Source: Craspedostauros australis
Lineage: Eukaryota; Bacillariophyta; Bacillariophyceae; Mastogloiales; Achnanthaceae
Assembly: GCA_026770025.1 (NCBI GenBank)
Contig: JAMXDE010000017.1
Span: forward strand, 248,001-312,000
Length of the DNA stretch: 64,000 nucleotides
Direction: 5' to 3'
The position numbers and the translations under genes are program-made. How positions within the stretch are numbered: position 1 is the stretch's first letter; every line of letters begins with the position of its first letter. This document shows, one piece after another, positions 1-9,298 of the stretch. The notes beneath the pieces are model-generated. The model was not told the DNA's origin. It saw only the letters and a program-made list of their open reading frames with translations, and searched no databases.

Positions 1-3000
1 AGAATGCCGCAGAGGACATTGGCGCAGCTGTTGCCGTTGCTGCTGCAGCAGCTGTCAAAGTGGCTGCAGACGATCCGGATCGTCCTGTCGATGGTCGCAC
101 AGCCACTTCTGTCTTTCCAGAAGTTGTTGTTGTTGCTGCTGCTGCGGGTGTGGTTGCCGTCGGTGTCCTGGCGTTCGTGTTCACTTCGGCTTCGGAACGG
201 TCCACAAAGTCCCGCTCCACTCGTGGAGACATCATTCCGAGCGGCGACACAATCTGTGTCTCGCGATTGTCTGCTGGCAACCGTTGCTTGGTGGGAGTTG
301 GGTCCACGCTGATCCTGGTTGGCATGGGATGCCGAGGTGAGGATCGTTTACCGCTGTAATTGCTCCTTTCTTCCACACTTGACTGCTTCGTGGCAGTGTC
401 ATCGTCGCCCCAGACCTGCGAGTTGGCACCCGGCATGCCCGCGTGGTCGCCGACGTACGGGTTGGGAAGGACGATGGCATCGGGGTCGATAGAATTCCGG
501 CTTCTGGTGGATGCCCCACCTCGTCGAGACGAGTTTCCATCGTATTCTTCGGTGCGGGTGCTGCGGATGCTTCGGACACTGCGAGTGCTGCGCCGACTGC
601 TGCTTCCTCCAGTGTTGGCTCGTTTCCTTCGTGTTGACGAGTTGTCGTCAGCTCCATCTAATGTCCAAGAGTCGTCGTTGTCAAGCTCGAGCAGTTCGAA
701 CACCTGCGGTTCTTGCATCGCAGTCCAATCGTCATCGCGTGAGACGGCAGAGATGATCGCATTGGCGTCGTCACCGTCGCGGGCTTTATCATCGTCTCCC
801 AAGGACGGGTTCGCAGGCAGACTGACGTCGCTGTCTTGATCCGGCAAGTTTGATGTAATTGTCACCGATTCGGTTGCTGCTGTTGTGGCTGTTGCTTCGA
901 ATTCCGACGCTGGTGCTGAAGTTGGTGCAGCGCCCATGCCAGCCGCCGCTGCTGCGGTTGTTGTTGTTGCAGGGACTGCACTCAGTTTGGCAACAAGGTT
1001 GATCGCTTGGACTTCGTTGCGCCCGCTTGATGGTCCGGTTGCCGACACGGCCTTGGCCTTCGCTTTCACCTTGGCTCTGCGTGTTGTACCACCGCCTTGA
1101 GAGTTTGCGCTGGTGGCGCTCTGGTTGGACAGCGACAACGTCGATCGCTGGCTGCGAGTTGAGTTGTTGACTGAAGCTCCTCCAACGCCAGCAGCTTCTC
1201 GCGTCGATGAAATCTGGCGCCGTCCAAGTGGTGATGAGGTGGTGCTGCAATCGCTTGTGGACTCCTCGTTGGTGTTCGAGCTCTCAATGTCGTCGTGGTC
1301 GTTTCTGGTGTCACCGTGGCTGCCGACGTCTTCGTCTTCGTCATCTTCCTCGTTGGTCGTGACGATGGCCAACCCTGGTCTCTCCTTACGCGATCGCGAC
1401 GCACCTGCTGCGCTCTTTTGCGTGGAGTGTGCATCAGCTGGGTTGAAGCTGGCACGGTTGTTAATCATGGACGTTTTGCGAGAAGAGACGATTGGGGAGG
1501 CTGGTTGGTGGTCACTATCGTCGACATGGACACCGACATTGGCATTGACATCATCACCGCCGTCAATTTCTTCAATTTCTTCAATATTTGCATTGCCTCC
1601 ATTGTCCTCCTCCAGTGCACCGTCAAACCTGCTGAGAGATCGTGGAGATGTTGCACATGCTGGAGTTGTTGATGTCGATGCAAGCGCTTGCGCCTCGGTA
1701 TCTTCCTCCGTCACAATACCGATTACAGCATCGCTTGTCTCTCCAACCTGAGCTCGACGAGGCGTGGATGGATACTCGAAACCACGGCTGCGACCGATGC
1801 TGCTGCTGCCGTTGACGTTGTTCACGCGACCGTCAGCCTTGGGCGATGCGAGAACCTCATCAAGCTGCTGGGCGATTGCGGCGTCTTCCCTCTCGCGTTC
1901 CGAGACGGCATCTACTTCTCGCATGGCTTCCTCGAAGAGCTCATCCGCATCGATGGAACCGCCTGCATTGATAAGGTCGGACTCATTCTCTCCGCTGAAG
2001 AATGCGGATCCGATCGCGTCGTGATATTCGTCGCCAACATCTTCTTGGCCTTTGCGTTCGTCGCCCTCGTGTTCATCCACATCCACATCCACATCAACGT
2101 CGACGTCCACATCCACACGCTCGTCCTCATCACTGTCGCAATGATTATGATATTCTATCACTGGCGTCCTGCTCCTTGGAACTGTCGTTTCTGGAATGAT
2201 CTGCTCCGCCGCATCGTTCCGCACCACGCTGACAACAACGTTGCGCACGCGGCGATTGTGGTTGGTGATGGAGTGATTCTCCTCATCGAGATGGCTGTAA
2301 ACGGTGCTGGCACGGCTTCGCGTCGATCGAGTCGACCGCTGGCTGCGGACCGATCGAGAGGTGTTGGCGGAAAGTCGAGATGATGTTGTGGAGTCGTCAT
2401 TGCTGGATCGTGCATCAGCATCGTCGTCGTCGTCATCCTCGGACTCGATGTGGTTGAGGATGCGGAATCCTTCGGCGTTGTTCTCGTCGGCGATGTGGCT
2501 TTCCAGGATGATCATGGTGTGATTTTCTGCTGCTCCGCCGCTGCCTTGCGTCGTTGCGAAGTGGTGATCGTCTGCAGTGGTTTTAGTTGATTGACCTGAT
2601 GCCGACAAGCTGCCGTCCTCGTGACTGGCATCGTGCCCGGTGTCGTGCCCACCATCGCTCCTGCTGTCGGTTAGCTCGAGCATACGCACGCTGCGTTGGG
2701 ATGAGGGTGGTGAGGGTTGGATGGGGAATATCTTTGTGCTCACCACGCCCGTCAGGTCGATGGGGGGCAATACCGAAGGATCGCTGCGCGAACCGTCCGA
2801 CACCACGCGGCGGCTCCCGCTGCTGCCGAGACTCTTGTGGCTGCCGTCTCCATCTATGCTGCCGTTGCCATTCTCGTCGTTGCTACTTTCGTTGTCATCG
2901 TCGAGAGGTGCGATGTGCTGCACGACGCGTGCGATGCTGCTGCTGCCTTGGCTGTATCCCCCATCCGTTGTCACGCCTTCTTCCTCGCTCTGGATGTGGC

Positions 3001-4255
3001 TGTTGCCGTTGCCGTTGTCGTCCACCTCGTCATCTTCGCGGTCGTCATCGGTTTGGTCCGCTCGACGTTGCTGCGCTCGTGGGTGGGTGTCGCGGGCACG
3101 GAACAAGATGTCATCACCTTCGATGTCGCTATTCGCAGCGTCCAAGTACGATTTCATTGAAATGGTGGAGCTGGATTGACCGCCAAGCGAACGGCCTCTG
3201 CGATGAGCGATGGGAGGGTACTTGAGCTTGGACTTGGCGTTGGACAAGGGTGGTCGCATCGTCGACACCGTGAGAGAGCCATCAGAAGAACCCACGGATG
3301 GCTTGCCAGAAGATGCATCAGACGAGTAGCTTGCGTGGTTGCTCCGCGAGGGCACCGGACGTGGTCGAGTGTTCCTGTCGGCTCTGCTTGGCGTGGCCGT
3401 GCTCTCGGTTTCATTGGCATACATCAGCAGGCCCCGATCTGTTGCCAGCGCTTGACGAGTGGCGGTTCCATCTGCAGATTTCTTTTTGCTATCGATCTGG
3501 CGTCGATCATCATCGCTGGGGGTCGCTTCCGATGTGTCGTTGGAGGATCCTCCAGCGCAGCCGAACCGCTCCAGGTGGGAGGGGTCTAGGAGGCCCTTGC
3601 GTACGAGACGCCGCTTGCGCTTCTCATCCGCGTCGGCCAGTGATAAGGACGCCTTCTCTTCGCTCGACAATCTGGCCAGGACCGGGATGGTCTTGATCTT
3701 GCTCTCCCGAAGCAGAGAAACCTCCTTGCCGTCGGCCATCAGACCGAAGCAGGCGTTCTGCCTGTCCATCCACGAACAGTAGGCGTCGATGATGCCACCG
3801 AAGACGCTGTACTTGTCATTCGCCATCTCATCCTCGATTGATTTCTCGCTGTCATCCCTCGATTCTACGAGCTCATGATGATGGAGACGGCGACGGTGAT
3901 GGTGACCATCAACATCCTCGTCGTCGTGGTCGTAATCATCCTCGTCGTCTTCATCGGACGAACGTGACTCGTCCGACATGTCCGAATCTGATTCCGAGGC
4001 AGACGAGCTTTCTTCCGAAGACTCGTCTTCGCTGTCGCTGGAGGATGTGAGGATGGAGTTGTCCTCCTGGTCCCTCGACCGGATCGGTCCACCTTCGCTG
4101 CTCGTGCGGCTGGAGCTGACGCCTTCGCTGAGCGCCATCTGCACGTTGTACCGATTCTGCGGTGGGATGCTGGTGTCATCGCTGCGAGTCGTGAACATGT
4201 CGGGATTCATCTGCTTCGGCACCACGCCGTACTTGGTCGTTTTCTTCTTCACCAT
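1..4255 (-). CDS. Large acidic Ser/Asp-rich protein, 3' end beyond the window
   Basis: Read on the minus strand from the ATG at 4255, the frame stays open to base 1: about 1,418 codons with no stop, so the C-terminus lies outside the window. The start is the first ATG after an in-frame TAA at 4384-4382, in a good context (ACCATGG). I recognise no known domain. Residues 1-60 are basic then mixed (begins MVKKKTTKYG). Residues 65-120 are an acidic Ser/Glu/Asp tract followed by a His cluster. Residues 140-235 look like the only folded block (DKYSVFGGIIDAYC, ending LDPSHLERFGC). The rest is low-complexity Ser/Asp/Asn/Thr with three Arg-Ser modules of the type RSxRST, near 2300-2365, 1118-1162 and 540-615. 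A nuclear or scaffold role is a guess only. Its 5' end faces the SDR gene at 5371 across 1.1 kb (divergent promoters). That the frame is coding is well supported by length; the function is unknown. Confidence 0.8.
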   Translation of the reverse strand, partial: MVKKKTTKYGVVPKQMNPDMFTTRSDDTSIPPQNRYNVQMALSEGVSSSRTSSEGGPIRSRDQEDNSILTSSSDSEDESSEESSSASESDSDMSDESRSSDEDDEDDYDHDDEDVDGHHHRRRLHHHELVESRDDSEKSIEDEMANDKYSVFGGIIDAYCSWMDRQNACFGLMADGKEVSLLRESKIKTIPVLARLSSEEKASLSLADADEKRKRRLVRKGLLDPSHLERFGCAGGSSNDTSEATPSDDDRRQIDSKKKSADGTATRQALATDRGLLMYANETESTATPSRADRNTRPRPVPSRSNHASYSSDASSGKPSVGSSDGSLTVSTMRPPLSNAKSKLKYPPIAHRRGRSLGGQSSSTISMKSYLDAANSDIEGDDILFRARDTHPRAQQRRADQTDDDREDDEVDDNGNGNSHIQSEEEGVTTDGGYSQGSSSIARVVQHIAPLDDDNESSNDENGNGSIDGDGSHKSLGSSGSRRVVSDGSRSDPSVLPPIDLTGVVSTKIFPIQPSPPSSQRSVRMLELTDSRSDGGHDTGHDASHEDGSLSASGQSTKTTADDHHFATTQGSGGAAENHTMIILESHIADENNAEGFRILNHIESEDDDDDDADARSSNDDSTTSSRLSANTSRSVRSQRSTRSTRSRASTVYSHLDEENHSITNHNRRVRNVVVSVVRNDAAEQIIPETTVPRSRTPVIEYHNHCDSDEDERVDVDVDVDVDVDVDEHEGDERKGQEDVGDEYHDAIGSAFFSGENESDLINAGGSIDADELFEEAMREVDAVSEREREDAAIAQQLDEVLASPKADGRVNNVNGSSSIGRSRGFEYPSTPRRAQVGETSDAVIGIVTEEDTEAQALASTSTTPACATSPRSLSRFDGALEEDNGGNANIEEIEEIDGGDDVNANVGVHVDDSDHQPASPIVSSRKTSMINNRASFNPADAHSTQKSAAGASRSRKERPGLAIVTTNEEDDEDEDVGSHGDTRNDHDDIESSNTNEESTSDCSTTSSPLGRRQISSTREAAGVGGASVNNSTRSQRSTLSLSNQSATSANSQGGGTTRRAKVKAKAKAVSATGPSSGRNEVQAINLVAKLSAVPATTTTAAAAAGMGAAPTSAPASEFEATATTAATESVTITSNLPDQDSDVSLPANPSLGDDDKARDGDDANAIISAVSRDDDWTAMQEPQVFELLELDNDDSWTLDGADDNSSTRRKRANTGGSSSRRSTRSVRSIRSTRTEEYDGNSSRRGGASTRSRNSIDPDAIVLPNPYVGDHAGMPGANSQVWGDDDTATKQSSVEERSNYSGKRSSPRHPMPTRISVDPTPTKQRLPADNRETQIVSPLGMMSPRVERDFVDRSEAEVNTNARTPTATTPAAAATTTTSGKTEVAVRPSTGRSGSSAATLTAAAAATATAAPMSSAAF

Positions 4256-5370
4256 GGTGCTGCGATGTGTTGCGTTGCGCTCAACTGTGCACAATGTGTC
4301 TTCAAGTTGGCCCGGCTTGCCACTCGTTGACAAAGCTGTTGCCAGGATGGACTGTTCACGATGGTGTCCAAAAGACACAAGTTATGGACGGGAACGTGGA
4401 TCTGTGTTGATGCGATGCGACGTTCCCAGGTGATCTTGATGTGATTAGTGTGTGTGTGTGTGTATGTGTATGTTTGGTTTGGTTTGGTTTGGTGTGGCAT
4501 ATGCTCACGACACCTGATGTGTCTCTGGACGTCTCTCTTCGTTCCGCGAAATGTCCGTCCGCCTCTTCCAACGCAGAGAGAAAGACGATGGCGATGGCGA
4601 CGTCGATAGCGATGGCGATGTCAATGATGGCGACCTCAGAGAATCGGCGCTGTGCGGAGAACTGGCGGCTGTGGACTGACTGAGCCACATCCAAACACTG
4701 AAACTTTCTGCGTTTCTTCCGATTGTTACCGTGCGCGATGATAGGGACGATGTTGGTACTCCACAGTGCTAATGTTCTTGACGATGGTGTCCACAACGAC
4801 GACGGTGTCCACTGCCAACAACGCGATGTGGCTTTGTGAGCGATCGAAACTGGTGTGTCGGCGCGTTTGTCACATGCAATTTCCACTTAAGGCGATTGGC
4901 GACGAGACGAGAGCGCGTTGTTTTCGCCAATTCACTGTGAACGTAAGAACATGGCAAATATCCCTGATTGGCGACCTGCAGCCTGCATACCCCATTGTAT
5001 ACATGTTTGTATATATTCATATACAGTATCTTGGAGCAACATTCTCGCATCCGACCAATTCGATCCTTCGTTTCCCAACAACAAGAAAAACACGAACACC
5101 ACGCCAAGAGAGAGATCGGCAAGGAGAAGGACCGACCATGGCGGAATGCTCCGCTCGGTCAGTTCTTCCGGCGTTCGCCAGCGCAGGAGAGATGGGGAGC
5201 AAAAGAATGCGTATTGCTACCATGCTAGTGTTATTATGACATATTGGTGCGCAGCGTACTCTATACTCCACGTGAGGCGAACAGCGCTTGCCTAAGAATT
5301 GTATGGTAAAGTTCGATGGCACATACTCCGCTCGTGTGATGTTATCATTCGGAAAGGTATGAATTGAATC
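4256..5370. promoter_or_regulatory. Divergent intergenic region
   Basis: About 1.1 kb between the divergent starts at 4255 (-) and 5371 (+), so it must hold both promoters and 5' leaders. It contains a GT microsatellite running into TTTGG repeats (about 4448-4494) and short alternating GATGGC-like repeats near 4586-4630. No ORF in it is convincing and I see no defined promoter element. Confidence 0.4.
4448..4494. repeat. GT / TTTGG microsatellite
   Basis: About eight GT units run into ATGTGT and then four TTTGG pentamers. Simple sequence upstream of the acidic-protein gene. Confidence 0.8.
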
Positions 5371-6723
5371 ATGCCCCAACAAGCCGTCCCCTCCTCAGAG
5401 GTCGGGAGCGTATCCGAATCAGTGTCAACGCCAATGATATCTTGCAGTGATGGTGCCCCAACGATCCTCTGGTTGGGTGGATCTTCCTGTTTGGCGCGGA
5501 CGTTCCACAACACCTTTGATCGAGGCGACGGAGATGAATGGGGACATAGTAGTATCGGAAGGGAGCATAGCACATCTCGCGACACCTGCGAGAGAAACGG
5601 AGAAGGAATTGTTGACCAAGTGAACGCGAATGTCGGTGCGAGGATGAGGACGGAAACGAATCCGAGATGGAATTTGATCTATTCAGGCAAGGAAACGAAT
5701 CGTCCAGATTGGTTACGTGAAACCAGACCATTTCGCACGCTGGACCTCTCCGACGTTGGCATCCGCGCTGGCATTGGTACGAAGGCAAGCACATCATGGA
5801 GACCCGCACCCAACACTGTGCAAGTATTCATCGTCGGCATCAGACCCAAGCTGTTCGCGAGGCAGATCCATGAAGAGGAGGAACACCAAGCGATACTGAA
5901 GGGATTGGAGACGTTGATTCGTGAACAATCCGGTTCGCTGCGCTACATCCTGCACATCTCGTCGGTCGCGGCGGCGGATCATTTGAAAGCACAACGATTC
6001 GAATCAGAATGCTCTCCAGCATCGCCGCGCCCTTCGGCGCCCTACGATCGATTCAAGTACGACTGCGAACAGCTTCTCAACACCGTTGACATCCCTTGCA
6101 CGCATCTGCGACTGGGCGCCATCTTCTCAGATGACGAACGATGCATCCAATGCAACGCGCTGGGGCTGCAATCGCGCATCGGATCGTACCTGCCGATTCC
6201 AATCGACTGCAATTCCAGCCGTAACGTGGCCTGCGCCATTCACCACCTGCTGCGTTCGCGCCGTCACGATGCAGTGTACTACTACACGCGACCGCTCCAC
6301 CTACCACGGCCCGTGGCGTACGGGTACTACCTCGACCAATACCGCGCCGCCCATGAGATCCGACATTGGATCACCGTGCCGCAATGGTTGGTTTCGGGAT
6401 TCACGCAGTGCGTGCATGCGTTGGCGAGATGGTTGCCGCGCGTTCCGTACCTGGATGCCGCCGATTACCTCCTGCAAGTGGCAAGCCGCGAGCATTCCTT
6501 CGACTGCAGCAAGATGAAGGCTGACTTCCCGACTCTCGTCGATCACGAGGAAAGTATCGTGCAGTGCTTTCGCAGGCGGCGGCGGTGGCTCATGCTGCAA
6601 CAAAGGAAGCGTGGGCCTACTGTTCCGAGACGACCAGATGAGGCATCTCGAACTGCCGGGTCAGCGACCGACTTCCACCGCAGCGAGACTGCGAGCATTT
6701 CCAAGCAGAACAAAAGTGCATGA
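5371..6723 (+). CDS. Extended short-chain dehydrogenase/reductase (epimerase-like), NAD(P)-binding
   Basis: A 450-aa ORF from an ATG at 5371. It has an N-terminal beta-strand/turn ILWLGGSSCLAR (about residues 32-43) in place of the classic TGxxGxxG nucleotide loop. It also has an SDR active-site pattern: S197/S198 in HISSVAA and Y225/K229 in YDRFKYDCEQLL, followed by HLRLGAIF, the substrate-side strand typical of extended SDRs and 3-beta-HSD/epimerase-type enzymes. Residues 360-395 contain Trp/Arg-rich segments; residues 410-450 are Arg/Ser-rich and probably disordered. No clear targeting signal is visible. The substrate cannot be told. The first 120 residues contain a long low-complexity stretch, so the true start could be later or an intron could be missed. 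The gene is convergent with the HSF-type gene, 157 bp away. Confidence 0.65.
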   Translation: MPQQAVPSSEVGSVSESVSTPMISCSDGAPTILWLGGSSCLARTFHNTFDRGDGDEWGHSSIGREHSTSRDTCERNGEGIVDQVNANVGARMRTETNPRWNLIYSGKETNRPDWLRETRPFRTLDLSDVGIRAGIGTKASTSWRPAPNTVQVFIVGIRPKLFARQIHEEEEHQAILKGLETLIREQSGSLRYILHISSVAAADHLKAQRFESECSPASPRPSAPYDRFKYDCEQLLNTVDIPCTHLRLGAIFSDDERCIQCNALGLQSRIGSYLPIPIDCNSSRNVACAIHHLLRSRRHDAVYYYTRPLHLPRPVAYGYYLDQYRAAHEIRHWITVPQWLVSGFTQCVHALARWLPRVPYLDAADYLLQVASREHSFDCSKMKADFPTLVDHEESIVQCFRRRRRWLMLQQRKRGPTVPRRPDEASRTAGSATDFHRSETASISKQNKSA

Positions 6724-6880
6724 TTCCCATTACTCCATAATAATAATCCCTAAACGTGTTTTATCGTCATTAAGTACAATAATACTCCAGAACACAGACT
6801 GCGCCGGCGCAAGGAAATCAATTGTACGGTATGCTACCCGTGCGCTATTTGCCTTCCGATGAACCAAGAATCTGCTCTAA

Positions 6881-9298
6881 CTACCATCCTGGAGCCAGGT
6901 TGAGGGGAACCCGAGAGCATCGTCCGACGCCGTGCATGATGCTCCGGTCATGCTCGGTCGGGTCCATCGATATCTTGGGCACGGCGCACGGATCCTTGCG
7001 GAAGTCGAATTCGTCAGAGACGGATGCCTCATTCTTTTGTTCCGCCTGTGGTCTATCGCACGTTGTCGGCATCGGCAAAGGCATCGGCGTGCCGAAGGTT
7101 GCGGGTTGTGTGACAGCCGCCGGTGGCGGAAAGAGCATCTGCGGCTGCGTGCCCGGAAGGAAGTTCATCAGCTGCATGCCCGCCGCCATGCCGTTCGGGC
7201 CTGCCATGAGCTGCGGTTGGTACGGCATATATTGTACTATGATGGGCGTGCCATCAGGTCCCGCCATGTACATGGGGGCCGTCATCATGGGCGGCGAAGG
7301 AGCTGCGTGCTTCCTCTGGCGGCGCTTCTTCTTGCGTCGGCGGCGTCGTGATGGCGGCGTGACGGGACAGGTCGAATAATCCTCGTCGCTACTGGAGGTG
7401 CTGTAACTGCTCTCCGATCGCGTGCTGTCGTCCGCAGAAACATGGCTGTTGTGGGGTCGGCCGTTTTCTTCGTGGTTGACGCGGTCAGACCTGCGGGCGA
7501 CGGAGAGGTGCCGTGGATGGTGATGGTCGGTGGACTCGGAGCCTTCGGATGACGAGCAGTTCGAGGAGGCGGACGAAGAGGAAGTGGTGGATGTGACGGA
7601 TCGCGACAAGCTCGCATGTTGCTTGTTTTGTATGGTGGGTTGTGCTGATGCCATTGGCTTATACGGAAGGTTGATCATGGGCCTGAAGTCGGATATCTGC
7701 GCTTGCGTGGCAACAAGAGCGGGATCGCCCAGCTGTGCATGTTGGAAAGCCGGCGTGGCCACAGGTGCAACCTGTTTTGCGGTCACGGAAATGTTGGCAG
7801 CAGCAGTTTCTGCCATAGCAACCGCAGCATCCGACTGACGCTGCGCGGCCACTTGATCCGGAGTGGCTCGATCGTAGATCTCATTCGCTGAGCGACCGAC
7901 AGGTGCCAGTCGATCGACTTTTGGTGCCGATGGCTTAGCTTTGTCTTCGGCAGCCATCGGTTGTTTCTCAGCAGGAGGCCTGGTCGTGTTCTGCTTGCGC
8001 CTCCTCCGGATCGTGGCGATCTTGCGTGGCAGGTTGAGGGCGCGGGCCTGCTTGCTGGCATTGAGCTGCTGGACGCGTTCGATCTGCAGCGATGAGTTTG
8101 GATCGCCGCGCTTGAAGATGCGCTGGTAGTGCTCGAATCGCTTGGGCTGGATGGGGAACCTCTTGGCTCTGCCCTTGGAATTGAAGCCACCCATGAGTCG
8201 ATTGAATCCCCAGATGTTGAGCATGCGCTCGAAGGAGCGCAAGGAGGAATGGTTGGGAAAGAAGATGCGCAGGAGGCTGGCGGTGAACAGGGGCGGGTCG
8301 TTGATGACGAAGGAGGAGTCGTCCGCCCATGCGAGCTGGTTCATGAAGCCGAGCTCCTCCGCGTACACGAGCATCCAGTACAGGAGCTCCGGGAATCGGA
8401 GGCGCTTGCAGGCCAGCGGATCAACGATTCCGTCCTTGTCGTAGGGCGGGTTGGAATCGAAAACTGTCTTGCGCTGTCGCTTGCGTTGTCGCTTGCGTTG
8501 TTGTTGATTGGTTTTGCTCAGCTCGAAGCGCGGGTCACCCTCGTACATCATGCAGTGACTCGGTTCGGTGATACCGTTCGTTTGTGGCTTAGCTGTTGTT
8601 GCTGTTGCTGTTGCTGCTGATGGTTTCGTTGCTTGTGCTGCTGGTTGCTGTGTCGTTGGTTGCGGTGCTGCCGACTTCTTTGCTTCTGCCGTGCCCGTAT
8701 CCATCTCGGCCGCCGCTATGGCTGCGGCTTCTGTGTTCGGTGCTGTTACTGTTGTCGCTGTTGATGCGGCAACTGCCGGTGCTGCGATTGGCGCAGATAC
8801 CACTGGGGTTGGAACGGGCATGTTCGATTGCGCGAACGGTGTTGTTCGTGGTGCTGTTGCTGCAGTAGGTGCTATCACGCGAGGTGCCGTGGCCTCCATT
8901 CCAGCCATTGGATAGAAGGGAAAGTTCGCCTGGGGTTTCAACTGCATCGCTGGGGCCGCCATTCCGCTTACGATGCCATTGTTGATACCGTTGCTGATTC
9001 GATTGGCCTTGGCAAACCAGGTTCGATTATGGGAGAGCATCAGCTGCTGTCGTTGTTGCATTTGCATCTGGAGCTGCTGCAACCGAATGCGTTGATGCTG
9101 TTCTTGATGTTGCGTGAAGAAGTTGGGGCCGAACGCAGCTGGGGCTTGCGCCGTGTTGGTACTGGTGTTGGTATTGAGAGCCGTTGTTGTTGTTGTTGTT
9201 GTCCCTGTTGTGGGCATTTGGTTCCCCAAGAGACCAGAAGGCTTGCTCTTGCTTTGTGCGTCCACGAACATCATGGCAGAGAGGTTGTTTGTGGTCAT
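6881..9298 (-). CDS. HSF-type DNA-binding domain protein
   Basis: An 805-aa ORF from ATG 9298. Residues about 300-395 match the heat-shock-factor winged-helix domain: FPELLYWML, then the W..DSSFVINDP strand-turn, LLRIFFPN, and the recognition-helix region SFERMLNIWGFNR. Compared with typical HSFs, which read F..FVRQLN.YGFRK, the core helix reads FERMLNIWGF, so the RQ pair is changed and DNA contacts may differ. Residues 1-290 are rich in Gln, Ala and Thr, including poly-Thr from (TGT)n. A basic cluster (KRQRKRQRK) lies near residue 275 and another (RRRRKKKRRQRK) near 660, likely nuclear localisation signals. I see no heptad-repeat trimerisation domain right after the domain. HSF-type genes are greatly expanded in diatoms (general knowledge). 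Role: probable nuclear transcription regulator; target unknown. Confidence 0.75.
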   Translation of the reverse strand: MTTNNLSAMMFVDAQSKSKPSGLLGNQMPTTGTTTTTTTALNTNTSTNTAQAPAAFGPNFFTQHQEQHQRIRLQQLQMQMQQRQQLMLSHNRTWFAKANRISNGINNGIVSGMAAPAMQLKPQANFPFYPMAGMEATAPRVIAPTAATAPRTTPFAQSNMPVPTPVVSAPIAAPAVAASTATTVTAPNTEAAAIAAAEMDTGTAEAKKSAAPQPTTQQPAAQATKPSAATATATTAKPQTNGITEPSHCMMYEGDPRFELSKTNQQQRKRQRKRQRKTVFDSNPPYDKDGIVDPLACKRLRFPELLYWMLVYAEELGFMNQLAWADDSSFVINDPPLFTASLLRIFFPNHSSLRSFERMLNIWGFNRLMGGFNSKGRAKRFPIQPKRFEHYQRIFKRGDPNSSLQIERVQQLNASKQARALNLPRKIATIRRRRKQNTTRPPAEKQPMAAEDKAKPSAPKVDRLAPVGRSANEIYDRATPDQVAAQRQSDAAVAMAETAAANISVTAKQVAPVATPAFQHAQLGDPALVATQAQISDFRPMINLPYKPMASAQPTIQNKQHASLSRSVTSTTSSSSASSNCSSSEGSESTDHHHPRHLSVARRSDRVNHEENGRPHNSHVSADDSTRSESSYSTSSSDEDYSTCPVTPPSRRRRRKKKRRQRKHAAPSPPMMTAPMYMAGPDGTPIIVQYMPYQPQLMAGPNGMAAGMQLMNFLPGTQPQMLFPPPAAVTQPATFGTPMPLPMPTTCDRPQAEQKNEASVSDEFDFRKDPCAVPKISMDPTEHDRSIMHGVGRCSRVPLNLAPGW

